Shown here: piece by piece, positions 38,157 to 48,179 of the stretch | Layout: the number at the start of each line of letters is the position of its first letter | How positions within the stretch are numbered: the first letter of the stretch is position 1 | Source of the DNA: Vibrio salilacus | GTDB lineage: Bacteria; Pseudomonadota; Gammaproteobacteria; Enterobacterales; Vibrionaceae | NCBI RefSeq assembly: GCF_002811245.1 | Contig: NZ_NIVQ01000004.1 | Location: 167,586 to 231,585 of the forward strand | Length of the DNA stretch: 64,000 nucleotides | Reading direction: 5' to 3' | Notes under the pieces: model-generated | Database searches by the model: none | The model's input: the letters and a program-made list of their open reading frames with translations, nothing else | What the model was told of the DNA's origin: nothing | Made by a program: the position numbers and the translations under genes

Positions 38157-38725
38157 CAGACCCACGCTCAATTCAAGATGATCATCAGCACGTTGAAGCG
38201 GCTGTATCTCAGTGGCTTAACGACGTCGTGATCGGACTCAACCTGTGCCCTTTTGCGGCCAAACCGCAACGAAATAAGCAGATTAAAATTTTTGTCAGTG
38301 AGGCCTGCGACGAAGAGACGTTACTCAATGATATCTTGACTCAACTATTAGAGCTTGAATCGAGCTCAGCGCAGCAATTAGAAACCACTTTAGTGGCTGT
38401 ACCGAATATGCTCAGTGACTTCTATGACTACAATCTGTTTATTGGCTGGATTGAGGCATTAATCCGCCAACAAGAGTGGGACGGTATTTTCCAACTTGCG
38501 ACTTTTCACCCTGATTATTGTTTTGGCGGCGCCCAGCCCGAAGACGATGAAAATCTAACCAATCGCTCACCCTACCCGGTGTTTCATTTGATTCGCGAAG
38601 AAAGTATGGAGCGAGTTCTCAAGCACTATCCAAACCCTGAGGCGATTCCTGACACCAATATCGCAAGAGTCGAATCACTGACTGCAGAAGAGCGCTGCAA
38701 GCTGTTTCCGTATCTATTTAGTTAA
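38153..38725 (+). CDS. DUF1415 family protein
   Basis: 190-residue cytoplasmic protein with the DUF1415 hallmarks: WLNDVVIGLNLCPFA near the start, ETTLVAVPNM, FQLATFHPDYCFGG, NRSPYPVFHLIREESMER and PNPEAIPDTNI. No biochemical role is known to me. The start at 38153 (GGAAG upstream) gives a four-base overlap with the MFS gene; an in-frame TTG at 38141 is a less likely start. Confidence 0.85.
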   Translation: MTDPRSIQDDHQHVEAAVSQWLNDVVIGLNLCPFAAKPQRNKQIKIFVSEACDEETLLNDILTQLLELESSSAQQLETTLVAVPNMLSDFYDYNLFIGWIEALIRQQEWDGIFQLATFHPDYCFGGAQPEDDENLTNRSPYPVFHLIREESMERVLKHYPNPEAIPDTNIARVESLTAEERCKLFPYLFS

Positions 38726-38806
38726 TATTCTCATCGGCCAATAGCGAGAGCAGTGATGCTTTGGTAATATTGGCCCACTCTATTTTGTTACCCAGGTTAA
38801 TTGGAT

Positions 38807-39382
38807 ATGCACCTTTCAAAACTGACCACCAATATTTTTAATCATCTTTATCGCGACATTACTGAATTCCGGAGTACGTTTGATCTTCCTGTCGCGTCAC
38901 CTGAAAGCTTGGATGACAAAGCAGACACTCTGCACACCTCTCTTGCGATTGAAGAACTTACCGAACTGGCCGAAGCTGACTGTAAAACAGAGCAAGCGGA
39001 TGCTATCGTCGATAGCGTGTATGTGTTGATGGGCCGTCTGGTTCACCTCGGTAACGACAAAATCGAAGACAACGTGGCGATCAACTACTTAATCGATCTG
39101 TTACTCAACGTTGCCGTCAATCGTGGGATTGATTTTATTTCGTGTTGGGATGAAGTACATTCGAGCAATATGAGTAAAGTATGTCGCAGTGAGCAAGAGT
39201 ATGCCGATACCGAAGCACATTATGCCCAGCAAGGCATCAAATTGATGGCGGTACAAAAAGGCGATTACATCATTGCTAAATGTGCGGAGGATTTTGTCTC
39301 TGAAGGCAAAACTATTCGTCAGGGCAAAGTGCTAAAATCGGTTTACTACCGCCCGGCAGACCTTGCGCCACTAACAAAATAA
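38807..39382 (+). CDS. MazG/PRA-PH-like nucleotide pyrophosphohydrolase family protein
   Basis: 191-residue protein with the all-alpha NTP pyrophosphohydrolase pattern: IEELTELAEAD and QADAIVDSVYVLMG supply the EExxE and ExxD-like metal-binding acids. The C-terminal part (GKTIRQGKVLKSVYYRPADL) recalls PRA-PH/Cof-like house-cleaning hydrolases. The substrate is unknown. ATG at 38807 is preferred over an in-frame TTG at 38801. Confidence 0.7.
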   Translation: MHLSKLTTNIFNHLYRDITEFRSTFDLPVASPESLDDKADTLHTSLAIEELTELAEADCKTEQADAIVDSVYVLMGRLVHLGNDKIEDNVAINYLIDLLLNVAVNRGIDFISCWDEVHSSNMSKVCRSEQEYADTEAHYAQQGIKLMAVQKGDYIIAKCAEDFVSEGKTIRQGKVLKSVYYRPADLAPLTK

Positions 39383-39395
39383 GTAAATCTTAGAT

Positions 39396-39430
39396 AAAAA
39401 GACGCCACCTTTGGTTACCCTCAGGTGGCG
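39396..39430 (-). terminator. Terminator for btuCD, between convergent genes
   Basis: CGCCACCT and AGGTGGCG (39403-39410, 39423-39430) form an 8-bp stem; on the minus strand it is followed by CTTTTTAT. The stretch 39431-39726 after it shows no gene; a small hairpin GCTAAG-N6-CTTAGC lies at 39701-39718 near the btuD stop. Confidence 0.65.
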
Positions 39431-39726
39431 TAAGCTGCCATAGTCAAAACATAAACATGACTTCATCAATCTTTCACTGACTGCCCACCTAAATTAGCAG
39501 CAGCTAAGACCAAATCCGCCTAACAAGAACGAGAATGTATCCCTTATACTATTGCCAATTACGTGCCAGTTTTTAAAATAATTTAAATCGTTGATTTTAA
39601 GGTAACTTTTCTTTTTCCCTTCACTACCTGCCGCTATACGTGATCGATAAAAGTGCAGCGCGCACCAATATAACCCCTATCATGTAATCCTTACAGAGAC
39701 GCTAAGTAACGGCTTAGCAGCAAGAT

Positions 39727-40482
39727 CTAATCAAACAACAGTACTTCAACACCATCAAAGCTCGCTTTGGTGACTTGAGTATTGAATACGTCAGAAAGTT
39801 GCACGGGGTCGAGCACGTGCTCGACATCACCAAACTGCTGTAAGACACCCTTGTCAAGCAGCAGCGCCTGATCAGCATGTTTCAGTGTTCGGTTCAGATC
39901 ATGATTCGACATGATGACGGTGATCCCCATCTTGGCCACACGTTGAATCAATTTATACAGTAAGCTCTCTTGGCCAATATCAAGCGGCGCTGCGGGTTCA
40001 TCTAGAATCAACACGTTAGCATCGGGGTTTAATGTCGGCCATACCTGCAAACAGATGGCACAGAGGCGAACGCGCTGCCACTCTCCTCCAGAAAGGTGGT
40101 GAATAGAGCGATGTAATTTGTCATCGATGTCTAATAGCTGTGCTAATTCATTCACCACTGACTCAAGCTGTTGTGGGTGAACATCAAGCCATGAAGGCAG
40201 CGACAATGAAAGGTAGTGAACCACATCTAGATTGAACGCTGGTCGATCATTTTGACTTAAGAACGCGCGCGAATGGGCCAGCGACTCGATAGAGCTAGAA
40301 GCAACATCCACATCACCGAGACGTACTTGCCCGTCAAAATCGAGCAAACCTGCAAGTGCTGACAACAAGGTACTTTTACCACTGCCGTTAGGACCGATAA
40401 CGTGCACAACTTCGCCCCGTTTAACCTTGAACGAGAGGGGTAGCAGTCGCGAGCCAACACACAAACTCTTAACGTCAATCAT
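39727..40482 (-). CDS. btuD: Vitamin B12 ABC transporter ATP-binding protein BtuD
   Basis: 251-residue ABC ATPase. Walker [12 protein letters not shown] at about residues 30-40, signature LSGGEWQRV, Walker [13 protein letters not shown] and the switch histidine in MSNHD are all intact. Overlap of eight bases with btuC and the short size fit BtuD, which drives cobalamin import. The periplasmic BtuF gene is not adjacent. Confidence 0.9.
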   Translation of the reverse strand: MIDVKSLCVGSRLLPLSFKVKRGEVVHVIGPNGSGKSTLLSALAGLLDFDGQVRLGDVDVASSSIESLAHSRAFLSQNDRPAFNLDVVHYLSLSLPSWLDVHPQQLESVVNELAQLLDIDDKLHRSIHHLSGGEWQRVRLCAICLQVWPTLNPDANVLILDEPAAPLDIGQESLLYKLIQRVAKMGITVIMSNHDLNRTLKHADQALLLDKGVLQQFGDVEHVLDPVQLSDVFNTQVTKASFDGVEVLLFD

Positions 40483-41464
40483 GATTACTCACCAACATCC
40501 AAATGAAGATTGGCGCACCAATCGACGTTGTCACGACACCTAGCGGCAACTCAGCGGAATTTAACGCCGTACGCGCCACTAAATCAGCAAACACCACTAA
40601 GCTTGCGCCAGCCAAAGCCGACATCGGCAGTAAATAACGATTCTCACTGCCAAACGCGAGTCGTAAAAGATGGGGCACCACTAATCCCACAAAACCAATC
40701 ACACCGCCAAGCGCCACCGCACCACCCACTAGCACAGAAACCGCTAAAATGAGTTTCCAACGCACTTTATCAATGTCGATACCTAATTGCTTGGCATGCA
40801 CTTCACCCATCATTAACCGGTCGAGCAGCGCACCGCGGCAACAGATCCAAACCAACACAGGCAACAGAAGTAACGTCAATAAATGGTGATACCAACTGGC
40901 GGATCCGATGCTGCCCATCAACCAATACATCAATTGGCGTAAGCTCAAATCATCACTAAAGTAAAATGCCCAGGTGACAACCGCTCCAGACAAAATACCG
41001 AGTGCCACTCCAACCAATAACAACTTTGTCGTTGTTAAGCGCATGTTTTGGGCGATAGAGACCAACAAAAGAGTAAAGATCAAAGATCCAATCACCGCGG
41101 CGAGCATAAAACCTAGCGGCGTGGCCAACAGGGGAAAAAAGAACAGCACGATCACCATCATCACACTAGCACCGCCGGAAATACCGATCACGCCCGGCTC
41201 GGCTAATACGTTCCCTAGTAGTACTTGCAGCACCGCGCCAGAGACAGCAAGTGAAGCGCCAACCGCAATCGCCGCAAGCAAACGAGGAAGTCGTAATTGC
41301 AGTACAAGTTGTTCTTGCAGTGTGGTTAACGGTTGAAAAGGATGAATGAACAATTCACCCACCATGAGGTAGACCGTGCTTGTTAGCAGCAGCAATAGAC
41401 TAAATAGCAATGCGACACGGGTCCAACGACGACGGCGACGGTTAAGTAACTGAGTAAATTCCAT
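40475..41464 (-). CDS. btuC: Vitamin B12 ABC transporter permease BtuC
   Basis: 329-residue permease of the FecCD/BtuC family with about ten spans. The family segments [36 protein letters not shown] and [16 protein letters not shown] (coupling region) are visible. The BtuC assignment over a siderophore permease rests on the paired btuD with the short BtuD-type sequence and the cobalamin genes 3 kb away; a haem or siderophore permease is less likely. Confidence 0.88.
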   Translation of the reverse strand: MEFTQLLNRRRRRWTRVALLFSLLLLLTSTVYLMVGELFIHPFQPLTTLQEQLVLQLRLPRLLAAIAVGASLAVSGAVLQVLLGNVLAEPGVIGISGGASVMMVIVLFFFPLLATPLGFMLAAVIGSLIFTLLLVSIAQNMRLTTTKLLLVGVALGILSGAVVTWAFYFSDDLSLRQLMYWLMGSIGSASWYHHLLTLLLLPVLVWICCRGALLDRLMMGEVHAKQLGIDIDKVRWKLILAVSVLVGGAVALGGVIGFVGLVVPHLLRLAFGSENRYLLPMSALAGASLVVFADLVARTALNSAELPLGVVTTSIGAPIFIWMLVSNHD

Positions 41465-41493
41465 TGAAAATGGTCGGGCTTAGGGTAAACCAA

Positions 41494-41523
41494 TAGTGGC
41501 TTAACGATACCGTTAAGCCACTA
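41494..41523 (-). terminator. Strong hairpin between astE and btuC
   Basis: AGTGGCTTAACG, loop ATAC, CGTTAAGCCACT: a 12-bp perfect stem, extended by one T-A pair, 33 bases after the astE stop and 30 before the btuC start. A T tract is poor, so it may be a terminator of astE or a folded leader of btuC. Confidence 0.6.
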
Positions 41524-41555
41524 AAATAGAAAGTGATTCGACAACAATAACGTCA

Positions 41556-42584
41556 TCAGTCGTAAACGACTTGACCCTCTTCGTAACGAGTCTTGACTGG
41601 GCAAACCATTAATGCAGCTCGCTGACCTATCTCGACTCGACGATTCGGAAAGACAATCGCCTCGCCTTCATTCTTGGCCATCAAAGGTTTATCACCATCA
41701 TGACCGAACACTTCACCGTGCTTGAACGCGGTAAAATTCTCGACGTTATCGTCAAATAAGAAGTCGAAATCGTCATGAATACGCACAATAGTACGACTGA
41801 CTCGATACATGGTCGGCTGACGTGGCAAGTGTTCTGGTTTACTTTCAGCAATTAAGTCACGTAAAGCCAAATCAAAGGCAACCAATTTTTCAAGCTCATT
41901 CTCGCCGATCTTTGCGACCCGACCCAGTTCGATAGTCAGCGCTTGGGCGGCGAAATTTTCTGCGCTAAACCAGCTAAACGTACTGGAAGGGGCATTAGAG
42001 AACATCACCGCTTCAAGATGGGCGCTCGCCACGAATTCCATCAACGCTTGGCTGCGAACGGGATGTCTGACCCTAGGACTAACCACAAACGAGTAGTGCT
42101 TAGATAAGCGAATCGCGCAATGTAAATCAAGATGCCAGCGCTGCTCTACCGGTGTTCCTTGATAGAAATCCCTAACCACCTGTTTAAGGTTGTTCGCAAT
42201 GTTAAGCTCTTTCGAAGGTGGATACGCTTTGTCGTCAAACAAACGATTCAGATTGGTTTCGATAAATCGCGTGTGCGCATTAGTTGCTTCTGGGTGAGCA
42301 TTAATAAATAGCAGTCGATGCTTTAACGATTGAAAGCCAGACTGAATGTCGTGAATAATCTTATCGACAATTTCCATCGGTGCGGTTTCATCGCCATGAA
42401 TACCACACGAAATAATGATGTGCTTGCTATCTGGTGATAGTTGCTTTGGAATAACCTCAAGCACGCCACGTTGATGTGATTTAAAGACAGGACCACCTGC
42501 AACCACAATTTGGCCTGTCGGCACTGCGTGTTGTAGGTCTAAGCTGTCAAAAAGAAAAGATTGGCGAAACAGGGTTTTCGTCAT
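41556..42584 (-). CDS. astE: Succinylglutamate desuccinylase AstE
   Basis: 342-residue zinc hydrolase of the AstE/AspA family, which in the arginine succinyltransferase pathway splits N-succinylglutamate to glutamate and succinate. Zinc ligands lie in CGIHGDETAP and HLDLHCAIR; INAHPEATNAHTRFIETNLNR provides substrate-binding residues. The other ast genes are not adjacent. Confidence 0.9.
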   Translation of the reverse strand: MTKTLFRQSFLFDSLDLQHAVPTGQIVVAGGPVFKSHQRGVLEVIPKQLSPDSKHIIISCGIHGDETAPMEIVDKIIHDIQSGFQSLKHRLLFINAHPEATNAHTRFIETNLNRLFDDKAYPPSKELNIANNLKQVVRDFYQGTPVEQRWHLDLHCAIRLSKHYSFVVSPRVRHPVRSQALMEFVASAHLEAVMFSNAPSSTFSWFSAENFAAQALTIELGRVAKIGENELEKLVAFDLALRDLIAESKPEHLPRQPTMYRVSRTIVRIHDDFDFLFDDNVENFTAFKHGEVFGHDGDKPLMAKNEGEAIVFPNRRVEIGQRAALMVCPVKTRYEEGQVVYD

Positions 42585-42740
42585 GCGCTACTCCTTTATT
42601 GCACAGCGGGTATGTTAATGAATTGTTCAGACAAATTATGTAGATGGGATCGCACTTATTGACACGAACCGTGTGCTTCATTGTAATTTATCACGTTGTC
42701 AAAAAATGACGATGACTTCGAAGTCTCTCACTGCGCAAAT

Positions 42741-42762
42741 AAGCCGAGCTTTTACTCGGCCA
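42741..42762 (-). terminator. Terminator of the M3 peptidase gene
   Basis: GCCGAG, loop of 6, CTCGGC at 42743-42760; on the minus strand it is followed by TTATTT. Confidence 0.55.
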
Positions 42763-42789
42763 ACTGATAATACCATGATTTAATGTTAG

Positions 42790-44583
42790 TTATTCTTGAT
42801 CTAGCAACAATTCGAACTGATCAATTTTCGCTTTCACGTGTTGAATGCTCTGCTGCCAAAAATCAGGTAAGGTTAAATCCATACCAAGATGCTTTTGCAC
42901 GACATCTTCCGCCATCATTGTTCCGGTATCTCTTAGCAAGCTGACATAATCTGGGTAAAACTGCTCACCCTTACTCTCTCGCTGTGCATAGACACCAATG
43001 CTAAATAGATAACCAAATAGGTATGGGTAGTTGTAAAAACTCACTTCAGAGATAGAAAAATGCAGTTTGCTTGCCCAAAAATAAGGATCAGGCTCTGTCA
43101 TCGAGTCGCCATACCACTCTTGCCAAGTTTCACTCATTAATTGACACAACTCGGCAGGAGTGAGTTCTCCGTCACGGCGCAGGTGATAGAAACGCTGCTC
43201 AAACTCAAAGCGAACCGGAATATTGATCATCAACGCGTAGCAGCTTGATAGCTCTTCCCACAGCATTTCAAGCTTTTCCGTGCGGCTTTCAACTTGCTCA
43301 AGCAAATAATCACGCACAACGTTTTCAGCAAAAATGGATGCCGTTTCCGCCAAAGTCATCGGATAACGGGTTTGACACAGCGGCATATCGCGCATGATCC
43401 AATTATGGAAAGCGTGCCCTAACTCGTGTGCCAGAGTCAGTAAATCAGAACGGCTACCACCCCAAGTCATGAACACTAAAGGGGTTCTTGTCGCAGCGAG
43501 TTTAGTGCAATAAGCTCCCAGGCGTCGATGCTCACTTGGTTGAGCATCTATCCAACCGTTTTCAACCATTAAGTCGACAAAATCGGCCATTTCAGGATGG
43601 ACTCGGGCAAATGCCGCGCGAATAACCTTAATCGCTTCGTCAAACTCATAAAGCTTGGGTTCGGCTTCGGTTAAGCTCGGCATGCCTGCCAAATAGTTCC
43701 ACGGGCGCATTTTATCTAGGCCATGTACTCGCGCCATGAGATGGCCGGCTTTTTGACCAATGACACGATTAGATTTAGCCACCAATATCATGGTTTCAAG
43801 AGTGGCACTCTCGATACGGCTTTGATGCAAACTCGGATCTAGAAAATGGACATCGTTTAGCTTTGAGCGCTTTTGGTACTCAGTTAAACGCCAACCCGCT
43901 AGCGCATTTAAAATCGCGGCAAAAGACTCTTGATGAGTTTGCATCGCCTGTTGAATGCCTCGCCAAGCTAGCTCTTGTTTTGAAAAATCACTGCCATAAA
44001 GAAGGCTTGCCGCTTGCGACAAACCGATCTTGGCTTCCTGCTCGCCCTCATTAAGCACGACTTGCATTGAACCTGTGATGTTGTCGTACAGACGTCCCCA
44101 TGCATCACGCCCGTCGACCTGCATCGCGGTCAGTAGTTGTTCTTCAGCTACCGACAACTTAGTTGTTGCCTGCTTTCTTGTACACTCAATTTGAAACGCC
44201 TGACCCGCAACATCAGCGCTGGGGTGATCTAAAACATCCGCAATGAAGCTCTCTGGGGCAACTGTTAAGGTATTCTCATAGGGTGCAAACGCCTGTGACA
44301 GCTCAGAATGGAGTTTAGCAACACGCCCAATCAGCCCTTTAGCCTGGCTATTGATGGCATCAACCGAGGCATAACATTGTGCAAAGGTATTGATGGTGGC
44401 CAACAACTGCCCTGCCGCTTCGCTAGTTTGTATCGCATTCTGGATCACTGATGGTGTATCACGATTGTCAACATGTACGCCTAAAGCTTGAATACATTGT
44501 TTGATAAGATCGATATCTTGCTCGATTCTTGGATCGTTGAGATCTTGATACGCGATCGATAAGTTCCAACTTGGTGTGGTCAT
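42790..44583 (-). CDS. M3-family oligoendopeptidase (PepF-like)
   Basis: 597-residue cytoplasmic zinc peptidase. The catalytic motif HELGHAFH sits near residue 389, and the third zinc ligand is expected in the ETASIFAENVV segment 20-30 residues later. The length and the C-terminal YLFSIGVYAQ and YVSLLRDTGTM fit the PepF clade of oligoendopeptidase F proteins, which cut short peptides. It ends the cobalamin cluster: cobC starts beyond it on the same strand only 10 bases upstream in the order of genes, so it may be read from the cob operon. Confidence 0.88.
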   Translation of the reverse strand: MTTPSWNLSIAYQDLNDPRIEQDIDLIKQCIQALGVHVDNRDTPSVIQNAIQTSEAAGQLLATINTFAQCYASVDAINSQAKGLIGRVAKLHSELSQAFAPYENTLTVAPESFIADVLDHPSADVAGQAFQIECTRKQATTKLSVAEEQLLTAMQVDGRDAWGRLYDNITGSMQVVLNEGEQEAKIGLSQAASLLYGSDFSKQELAWRGIQQAMQTHQESFAAILNALAGWRLTEYQKRSKLNDVHFLDPSLHQSRIESATLETMILVAKSNRVIGQKAGHLMARVHGLDKMRPWNYLAGMPSLTEAEPKLYEFDEAIKVIRAAFARVHPEMADFVDLMVENGWIDAQPSEHRRLGAYCTKLAATRTPLVFMTWGGSRSDLLTLAHELGHAFHNWIMRDMPLCQTRYPMTLAETASIFAENVVRDYLLEQVESRTEKLEMLWEELSSCYALMINIPVRFEFEQRFYHLRRDGELTPAELCQLMSETWQEWYGDSMTEPDPYFWASKLHFSISEVSFYNYPYLFGYLFSIGVYAQRESKGEQFYPDYVSLLRDTGTMMAEDVVQKHLGMDLTLPDFWQQSIQHVKAKIDQFELLLDQE

Positions 44584-44593
44584 GATACTTCCT

Positions 44594-45220
44594 TTACTGT
44601 CCCGTCAACGGTGCGCCGATAGAGCATACACGTGTGTATAGCTGTTCTGCCCGAGTAATTTGAATATGTGTTAGTGTCTGGTGGCCAATTGATAGCGCAG
44701 AATAGAGCGTAGGATTACGCCAATCTAACTGTAATACGTTCGCTATTATCATTCTAATCGTGCCACCATGACAAATAATCAGCGTGTCTTGTTGCGCAGC
44801 TTCGCAAAACTCCTGCCATTGCAAGCTCACTCGATGGTGAAACTCTTGCAAGCTTTCCGCTCCCGGTAAAGGGTTATTGGCAGGATCTTGCCAAAACGCC
44901 TCTAGTAATGGCCAAGCATGCTCTGCTTGCTCAAATGGCACACCATCAAGATCGCCAAATGAGATTTCGCGCCACTGTGACTTGATCTGATAACTTAGCC
45001 CAGTTTGATTGCTAACAACCCGTTTAGCCAAATCTTGGCAGCGTTTTAAAGGCGATGTTTGTAGCGCACTAAAAGAACGAGATTGTGCCAACAGGTTTTG
45101 ACACATCGCCGCTTGAATCTCATCAGCAACGCCAATATCGGTATGACCATACAACGCAGGCAATCCAGCCGTTTTACCATGACGCAACAGATAGACGTTA
45201 ATGGTTGTTACTTGCTTCAT
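44594..45220 (-). CDS. cobC: Alpha-ribazole phosphatase (histidine phosphatase, CobC)
   Basis: 208-residue phosphoglycerate mutase-like enzyme. The phosphohistidine motif is YLLRHGKTAG near the start and the second catalytic histidine is in IICHGGTIRMI. In the cobalamin cluster this type removes phosphate from alpha-ribazole phosphate or from adenosylcobalamin phosphate. ATG at 45220 is chosen; an in-frame GTG at 45229 would adjoin the cobU stop. Confidence 0.85.
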   Translation of the reverse strand: MKQVTTINVYLLRHGKTAGLPALYGHTDIGVADEIQAAMCQNLLAQSRSFSALQTSPLKRCQDLAKRVVSNQTGLSYQIKSQWREISFGDLDGVPFEQAEHAWPLLEAFWQDPANNPLPGAESLQEFHHRVSLQWQEFCEAAQQDTLIICHGGTIRMIIANVLQLDWRNPTLYSALSIGHQTLTHIQITRAEQLYTRVCSIGAPLTGQ

Positions 45221-45229
45221 CAATCGCAC

Positions 45230-45760
45230 TCACTGTTTTAAAATCAATGGCAGTCCGGCGGCGACCAAGGTCACTTTGTCGGCAATGTTAGCAATAGCTT
45301 GATTCATCCACCCAGCGTGATCAACGAACAGTCTTGATATCTCACCGAGTGGCACAACGCCTAGCCCAACTTCATTCGAGACCAAAACAATATCTGCGCG
45401 AGTCGCACTTAACGCATCAACCAAACCGGCAACATTCCGTTCTATATCGGGTGCGCTCAATGTTTGGCCTTGATTGTAAATGACGTTGTTGAGCCATAAT
45501 GTCAGACAATCAACTAGAACGACTTGGTCGGATTGAAATTGAGCAACAAGCGTGGCCAGATCAACCGGGCATTCATGTTCGATCCAACCTTGCCCACGAG
45601 ATTGTTGATGCTGTTCAATCCGCTGTTGCATCTCTTGATCAAAAGCGATGGCGGTCGCGACATAATGTTTAGTACGATTTTGGCTCAGTGCTATCACCTT
45701 AGATTCCGCAAGGCTCGATTTACCCGAGCGAGCACCACCTAAAATTAGCTCGATAGTCAT
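45230..45760 (-). CDS. cobU: Adenosylcobinamide kinase/guanylyltransferase CobU
   Basis: 176-residue bifunctional enzyme that phosphorylates adenosylcobinamide and then attaches GMP. P-loop [12 protein letters not shown] (residues about 7-18), [12 protein letters not shown], the guanylylated-histidine region [25 protein letters not shown] and [11 protein letters not shown] are all family signatures. It overlaps cobS by four bases. Confidence 0.95.
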   Translation of the reverse strand: MTIELILGGARSGKSSLAESKVIALSQNRTKHYVATAIAFDQEMQQRIEQHQQSRGQGWIEHECPVDLATLVAQFQSDQVVLVDCLTLWLNNVIYNQGQTLSAPDIERNVAGLVDALSATRADIVLVSNEVGLGVVPLGEISRLFVDHAGWMNQAIANIADKVTLVAAGLPLILKQ

Positions 45761-46533
45761 AGCGTCCTCATCTGAAATGCAATCAGAGTTAGGTAGATCA
45801 AAAGTTCAGTAACTTGCTGCGCAGCGCCTAAACAATCACCGGTAAAACCGCCGATACGTTTAATCAACCACGCTTTAAATAGCCATCGAAAGGCCGCCAT
45901 CACTAGAACCAACGCTACAATATGCTCAAGAGGTAAAAACAGACACGGCGCTATTCCAGTCAATAGCAAGAATATGACTTCACGGCGAGATTGGCGCTCA
46001 GCTAAAGGCTTACTTTTACTGGTATCGGTGTCACTGACATAAGGCATATCAAAAATAAGCGAAGCTGCAATCGCGCGGCTTAGCGTATAACCGCAAATCA
46101 CGATCAACGCAAAGTCATCAAGGCGAACCACTTCACTTAGAAACAGGAACTTACCGAACAGCGCCATGATCAATGCGCTTGCGCCATACGTCCCTATCCG
46201 GCTGTCTTTCATGATGGATAAGCGCTTTTCAACACTCATACCACCGCCAATGCCATCGGCCATGTCGGTTAAGCCATCTTCATGAAAAGCACCCGTCAAT
46301 AATAGGCTAAACACCATCATCAAAAACAGCGCAATCGTATCAGGAAATAGCCATTGCGCCGCGGTAAAAAATACCACGCACAAGCTACCTAACAGAGCGC
46401 CAACTAGGGCAAAATAACGTCCAGCTTGATTCATCCGCTCGCGACTATACGGTGTCGAAGCGGGTATTGGCAGGCGAGAGAAAAAGCTTAACGCCAACAT
46501 AAACAGCTGGATTTGGTATTTCAATGCGGCCAT
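45757..46533 (-). CDS. cobS: Cobalamin 5'-phosphate synthase CobS
   Basis: 258-residue inner membrane enzyme that joins adenosylcobinamide-GDP to alpha-ribazole (phosphate). The catalytic motif [18 protein letters not shown] and the downstream [11 protein letters not shown] are clear; six or so membrane spans; C-terminal [17 protein letters not shown] is typical. The start overlaps the cobT stop by one base (TAATG). Confidence 0.95.
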   Translation of the reverse strand: MAALKYQIQLFMLALSFFSRLPIPASTPYSRERMNQAGRYFALVGALLGSLCVVFFTAAQWLFPDTIALFLMMVFSLLLTGAFHEDGLTDMADGIGGGMSVEKRLSIMKDSRIGTYGASALIMALFGKFLFLSEVVRLDDFALIVICGYTLSRAIAASLIFDMPYVSDTDTSKSKPLAERQSRREVIFLLLTGIAPCLFLPLEHIVALVLVMAAFRWLFKAWLIKRIGGFTGDCLGAAQQVTELLIYLTLIAFQMRTL

Positions 46534-47564
46534 TAATCAACCACAACGCCAGCTTGTTCAAAACTGGCCATATTGCTGTAAAATTCAGCCGCTGCACGCA
46601 CTAAAGGCAACGCCAACACCGCGCCCGTCCCTTCACCCAAGCGTAGTGACAGCTCAAGCAAAGGCTCAGCGTGCAATTCAGCCAATAAATATTGATGGCC
46701 GATTTCATGAGACTGATGCGCAAAAATCATCACCTCACGGCAACTAGGTTCGATAAGCGTTGCCACGTAAGCGGCGGCGCTAACAATGAAGCCATCAACC
46801 AATACCGGCACTTTGTTTTCTCCTGCGGCAAGAAAGCCACCGACCATTTGCACAATTTCGTAGCCGCCAACTTCAGCTAGGATCTCGCTGACTTTTTTAC
46901 CTTGGCAACGAGCGACGCCTTGTGCCACCAGCGCGATTTTTTTCTCTAGCTGCTTATCACTAATTCCGGTGCCTCTGCCCACACAGGCGCTGGCTTCTCG
47001 CCCAGAAAGTGCCGCTAGCAATGCCGCGGCACTGCTGGTATTACCGATGCCCATTTCACCAAACATCACAATGTTTGAACCCGACGCAATAATGTCAGTC
47101 ACTAATTGTTTGCCCAGTTCAATACCGCGCTCAACCTGAAGCAGAGACATCGCAGGTTGCTCGGCAAAGTTGGCGGTTCTTTCATCAAGTCGCTGGTTCA
47201 AAAAGTGTTCATGGTCCGATTCAATCGGTACAAGAATGCCGCAGTCAACGACTTTAAGCGCGACGTCATTAACAGAGCAAAAGCAATTAATCGCCGCACC
47301 ACCTGCTAAAAAGTTTAATACCATCTGCTGAGTTACCGCACTTGGCGCAATACTGACGCCTTGATCGGCAATACCATGATCAGCAGCAAACACAATCGCT
47401 GTCGGTTGATGAATTGAGATATTAGTGACAACGTCACCATGACAATTACTAGCAATCAAGGCTAATTGATGCGCTAGCGATTCAAGCTGACCGAGCGCGC
47501 CTTGTGGTTTGGTTTTTTGATGAATACGCTGCCAAATGGCATCTGAATAACCTTGATCTAACAT
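46533..47564 (-). CDS. cobT: Nicotinate-nucleotide:dimethylbenzimidazole phosphoribosyltransferase CobT
   Basis: 343-residue enzyme that makes alpha-ribazole phosphate from nicotinate mononucleotide and the lower-ligand base. [44 protein letters not shown] and the end catalytic glutamate region [15 protein letters not shown] are present. It lies 3 bases after the flavin reductase gene and begins the nucleotide-loop assembly set. Confidence 0.96.
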   Translation of the reverse strand: MLDQGYSDAIWQRIHQKTKPQGALGQLESLAHQLALIASNCHGDVVTNISIHQPTAIVFAADHGIADQGVSIAPSAVTQQMVLNFLAGGAAINCFCSVNDVALKVVDCGILVPIESDHEHFLNQRLDERTANFAEQPAMSLLQVERGIELGKQLVTDIIASGSNIVMFGEMGIGNTSSAAALLAALSGREASACVGRGTGISDKQLEKKIALVAQGVARCQGKKVSEILAEVGGYEIVQMVGGFLAAGENKVPVLVDGFIVSAAAYVATLIEPSCREVMIFAHQSHEIGHQYLLAELHAEPLLELSLRLGEGTGAVLALPLVRAAAEFYSNMASFEQAGVVVD

Positions 47565-47567
47565 AAT

Positions 47568-48179
47568 TTATTTCGGCCGTGCGACTGAGAAAACTTTATC
47601 AAGAGTGGCATATTGACTACCACCGAGACGAGAGTGAGGGTCTACGCTTAACGCATCGATGACCAAGCGGTCACTGCGTTCGCCAATCACTTGTGGATCG
47701 ATATAAATCTTTTCAATCTCAGCAAAAATCAGGCTCTGCGGCGTTTCACCGATTTCCTTTACTTCATGAAGTTTACAGGCGAACGCAATTGGACAGCCTT
47801 TAACTCGTGGCAATTCAAAACCATCGAAATCGACTAACTCTAGGCCAGACGCTTCTACTTCAGACTCGCCGTGCTCAAGCGTCGCCGCGGTTTGAGTGAC
47901 AGTATCAGCCATCTGTTGCGAGGCAATGTGCACCACTAAACGCCCAGTTTCCAACACATTGCGCGTGGTGTCTTTGACATCACCTGACGGTTTTTTACCG
48001 ACAGAAAACATCAGCAATGGCGGGTTACTTGCAACGGGTGTGAAATAGGAAAATGGCGCAAGATTATAATTGCCGTGTTCTGAGTCAGTGAGTACCCAGG
48101 CGATTGGGCGTGGAATCATCGTCTGCGTCATCAGATGATAGATCTGGGTCGGTGCAAGTGTGCTCAGCTCAATATTCAT
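47568..48179 (-). CDS. Flavin reductase-like FMN-binding protein
   Basis: 203-residue protein of the flavin reductase/flavoredoxin family (split beta-barrel): MIPRPIAWVLTDSEHGNYNLAPFSYF is the FMN-binding N-terminal signature, with SNPPLLMFSVG and DTTRNVLETGRLVVHIA following. It is the first gene of the cob operon, 3 bases before cobT. Flavoproteins of this fold can reduce free flavin or accept electrons; a role in reducing cob(II)alamin for adenosylation or supplying reduced FMN is a reasonable guess, not shown. Confidence 0.85.
   Translation of the reverse strand: MNIELSTLAPTQIYHLMTQTMIPRPIAWVLTDSEHGNYNLAPFSYFTPVASNPPLLMFSVGKKPSGDVKDTTRNVLETGRLVVHIASQQMADTVTQTAATLEHGESEVEASGLELVDFDGFELPRVKGCPIAFACKLHEVKEIGETPQSLIFAEIEKIYIDPQVIGERSDRLVIDALSVDPHSRLGGSQYATLDKVFSVARPK

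Noticed and set aside
39431..39726. Possible small gene in the gap before btuD
   Set aside because: No frame with a ribosome site or recognisable peptide was found on either strand; only a small hairpin near 39701-39718.
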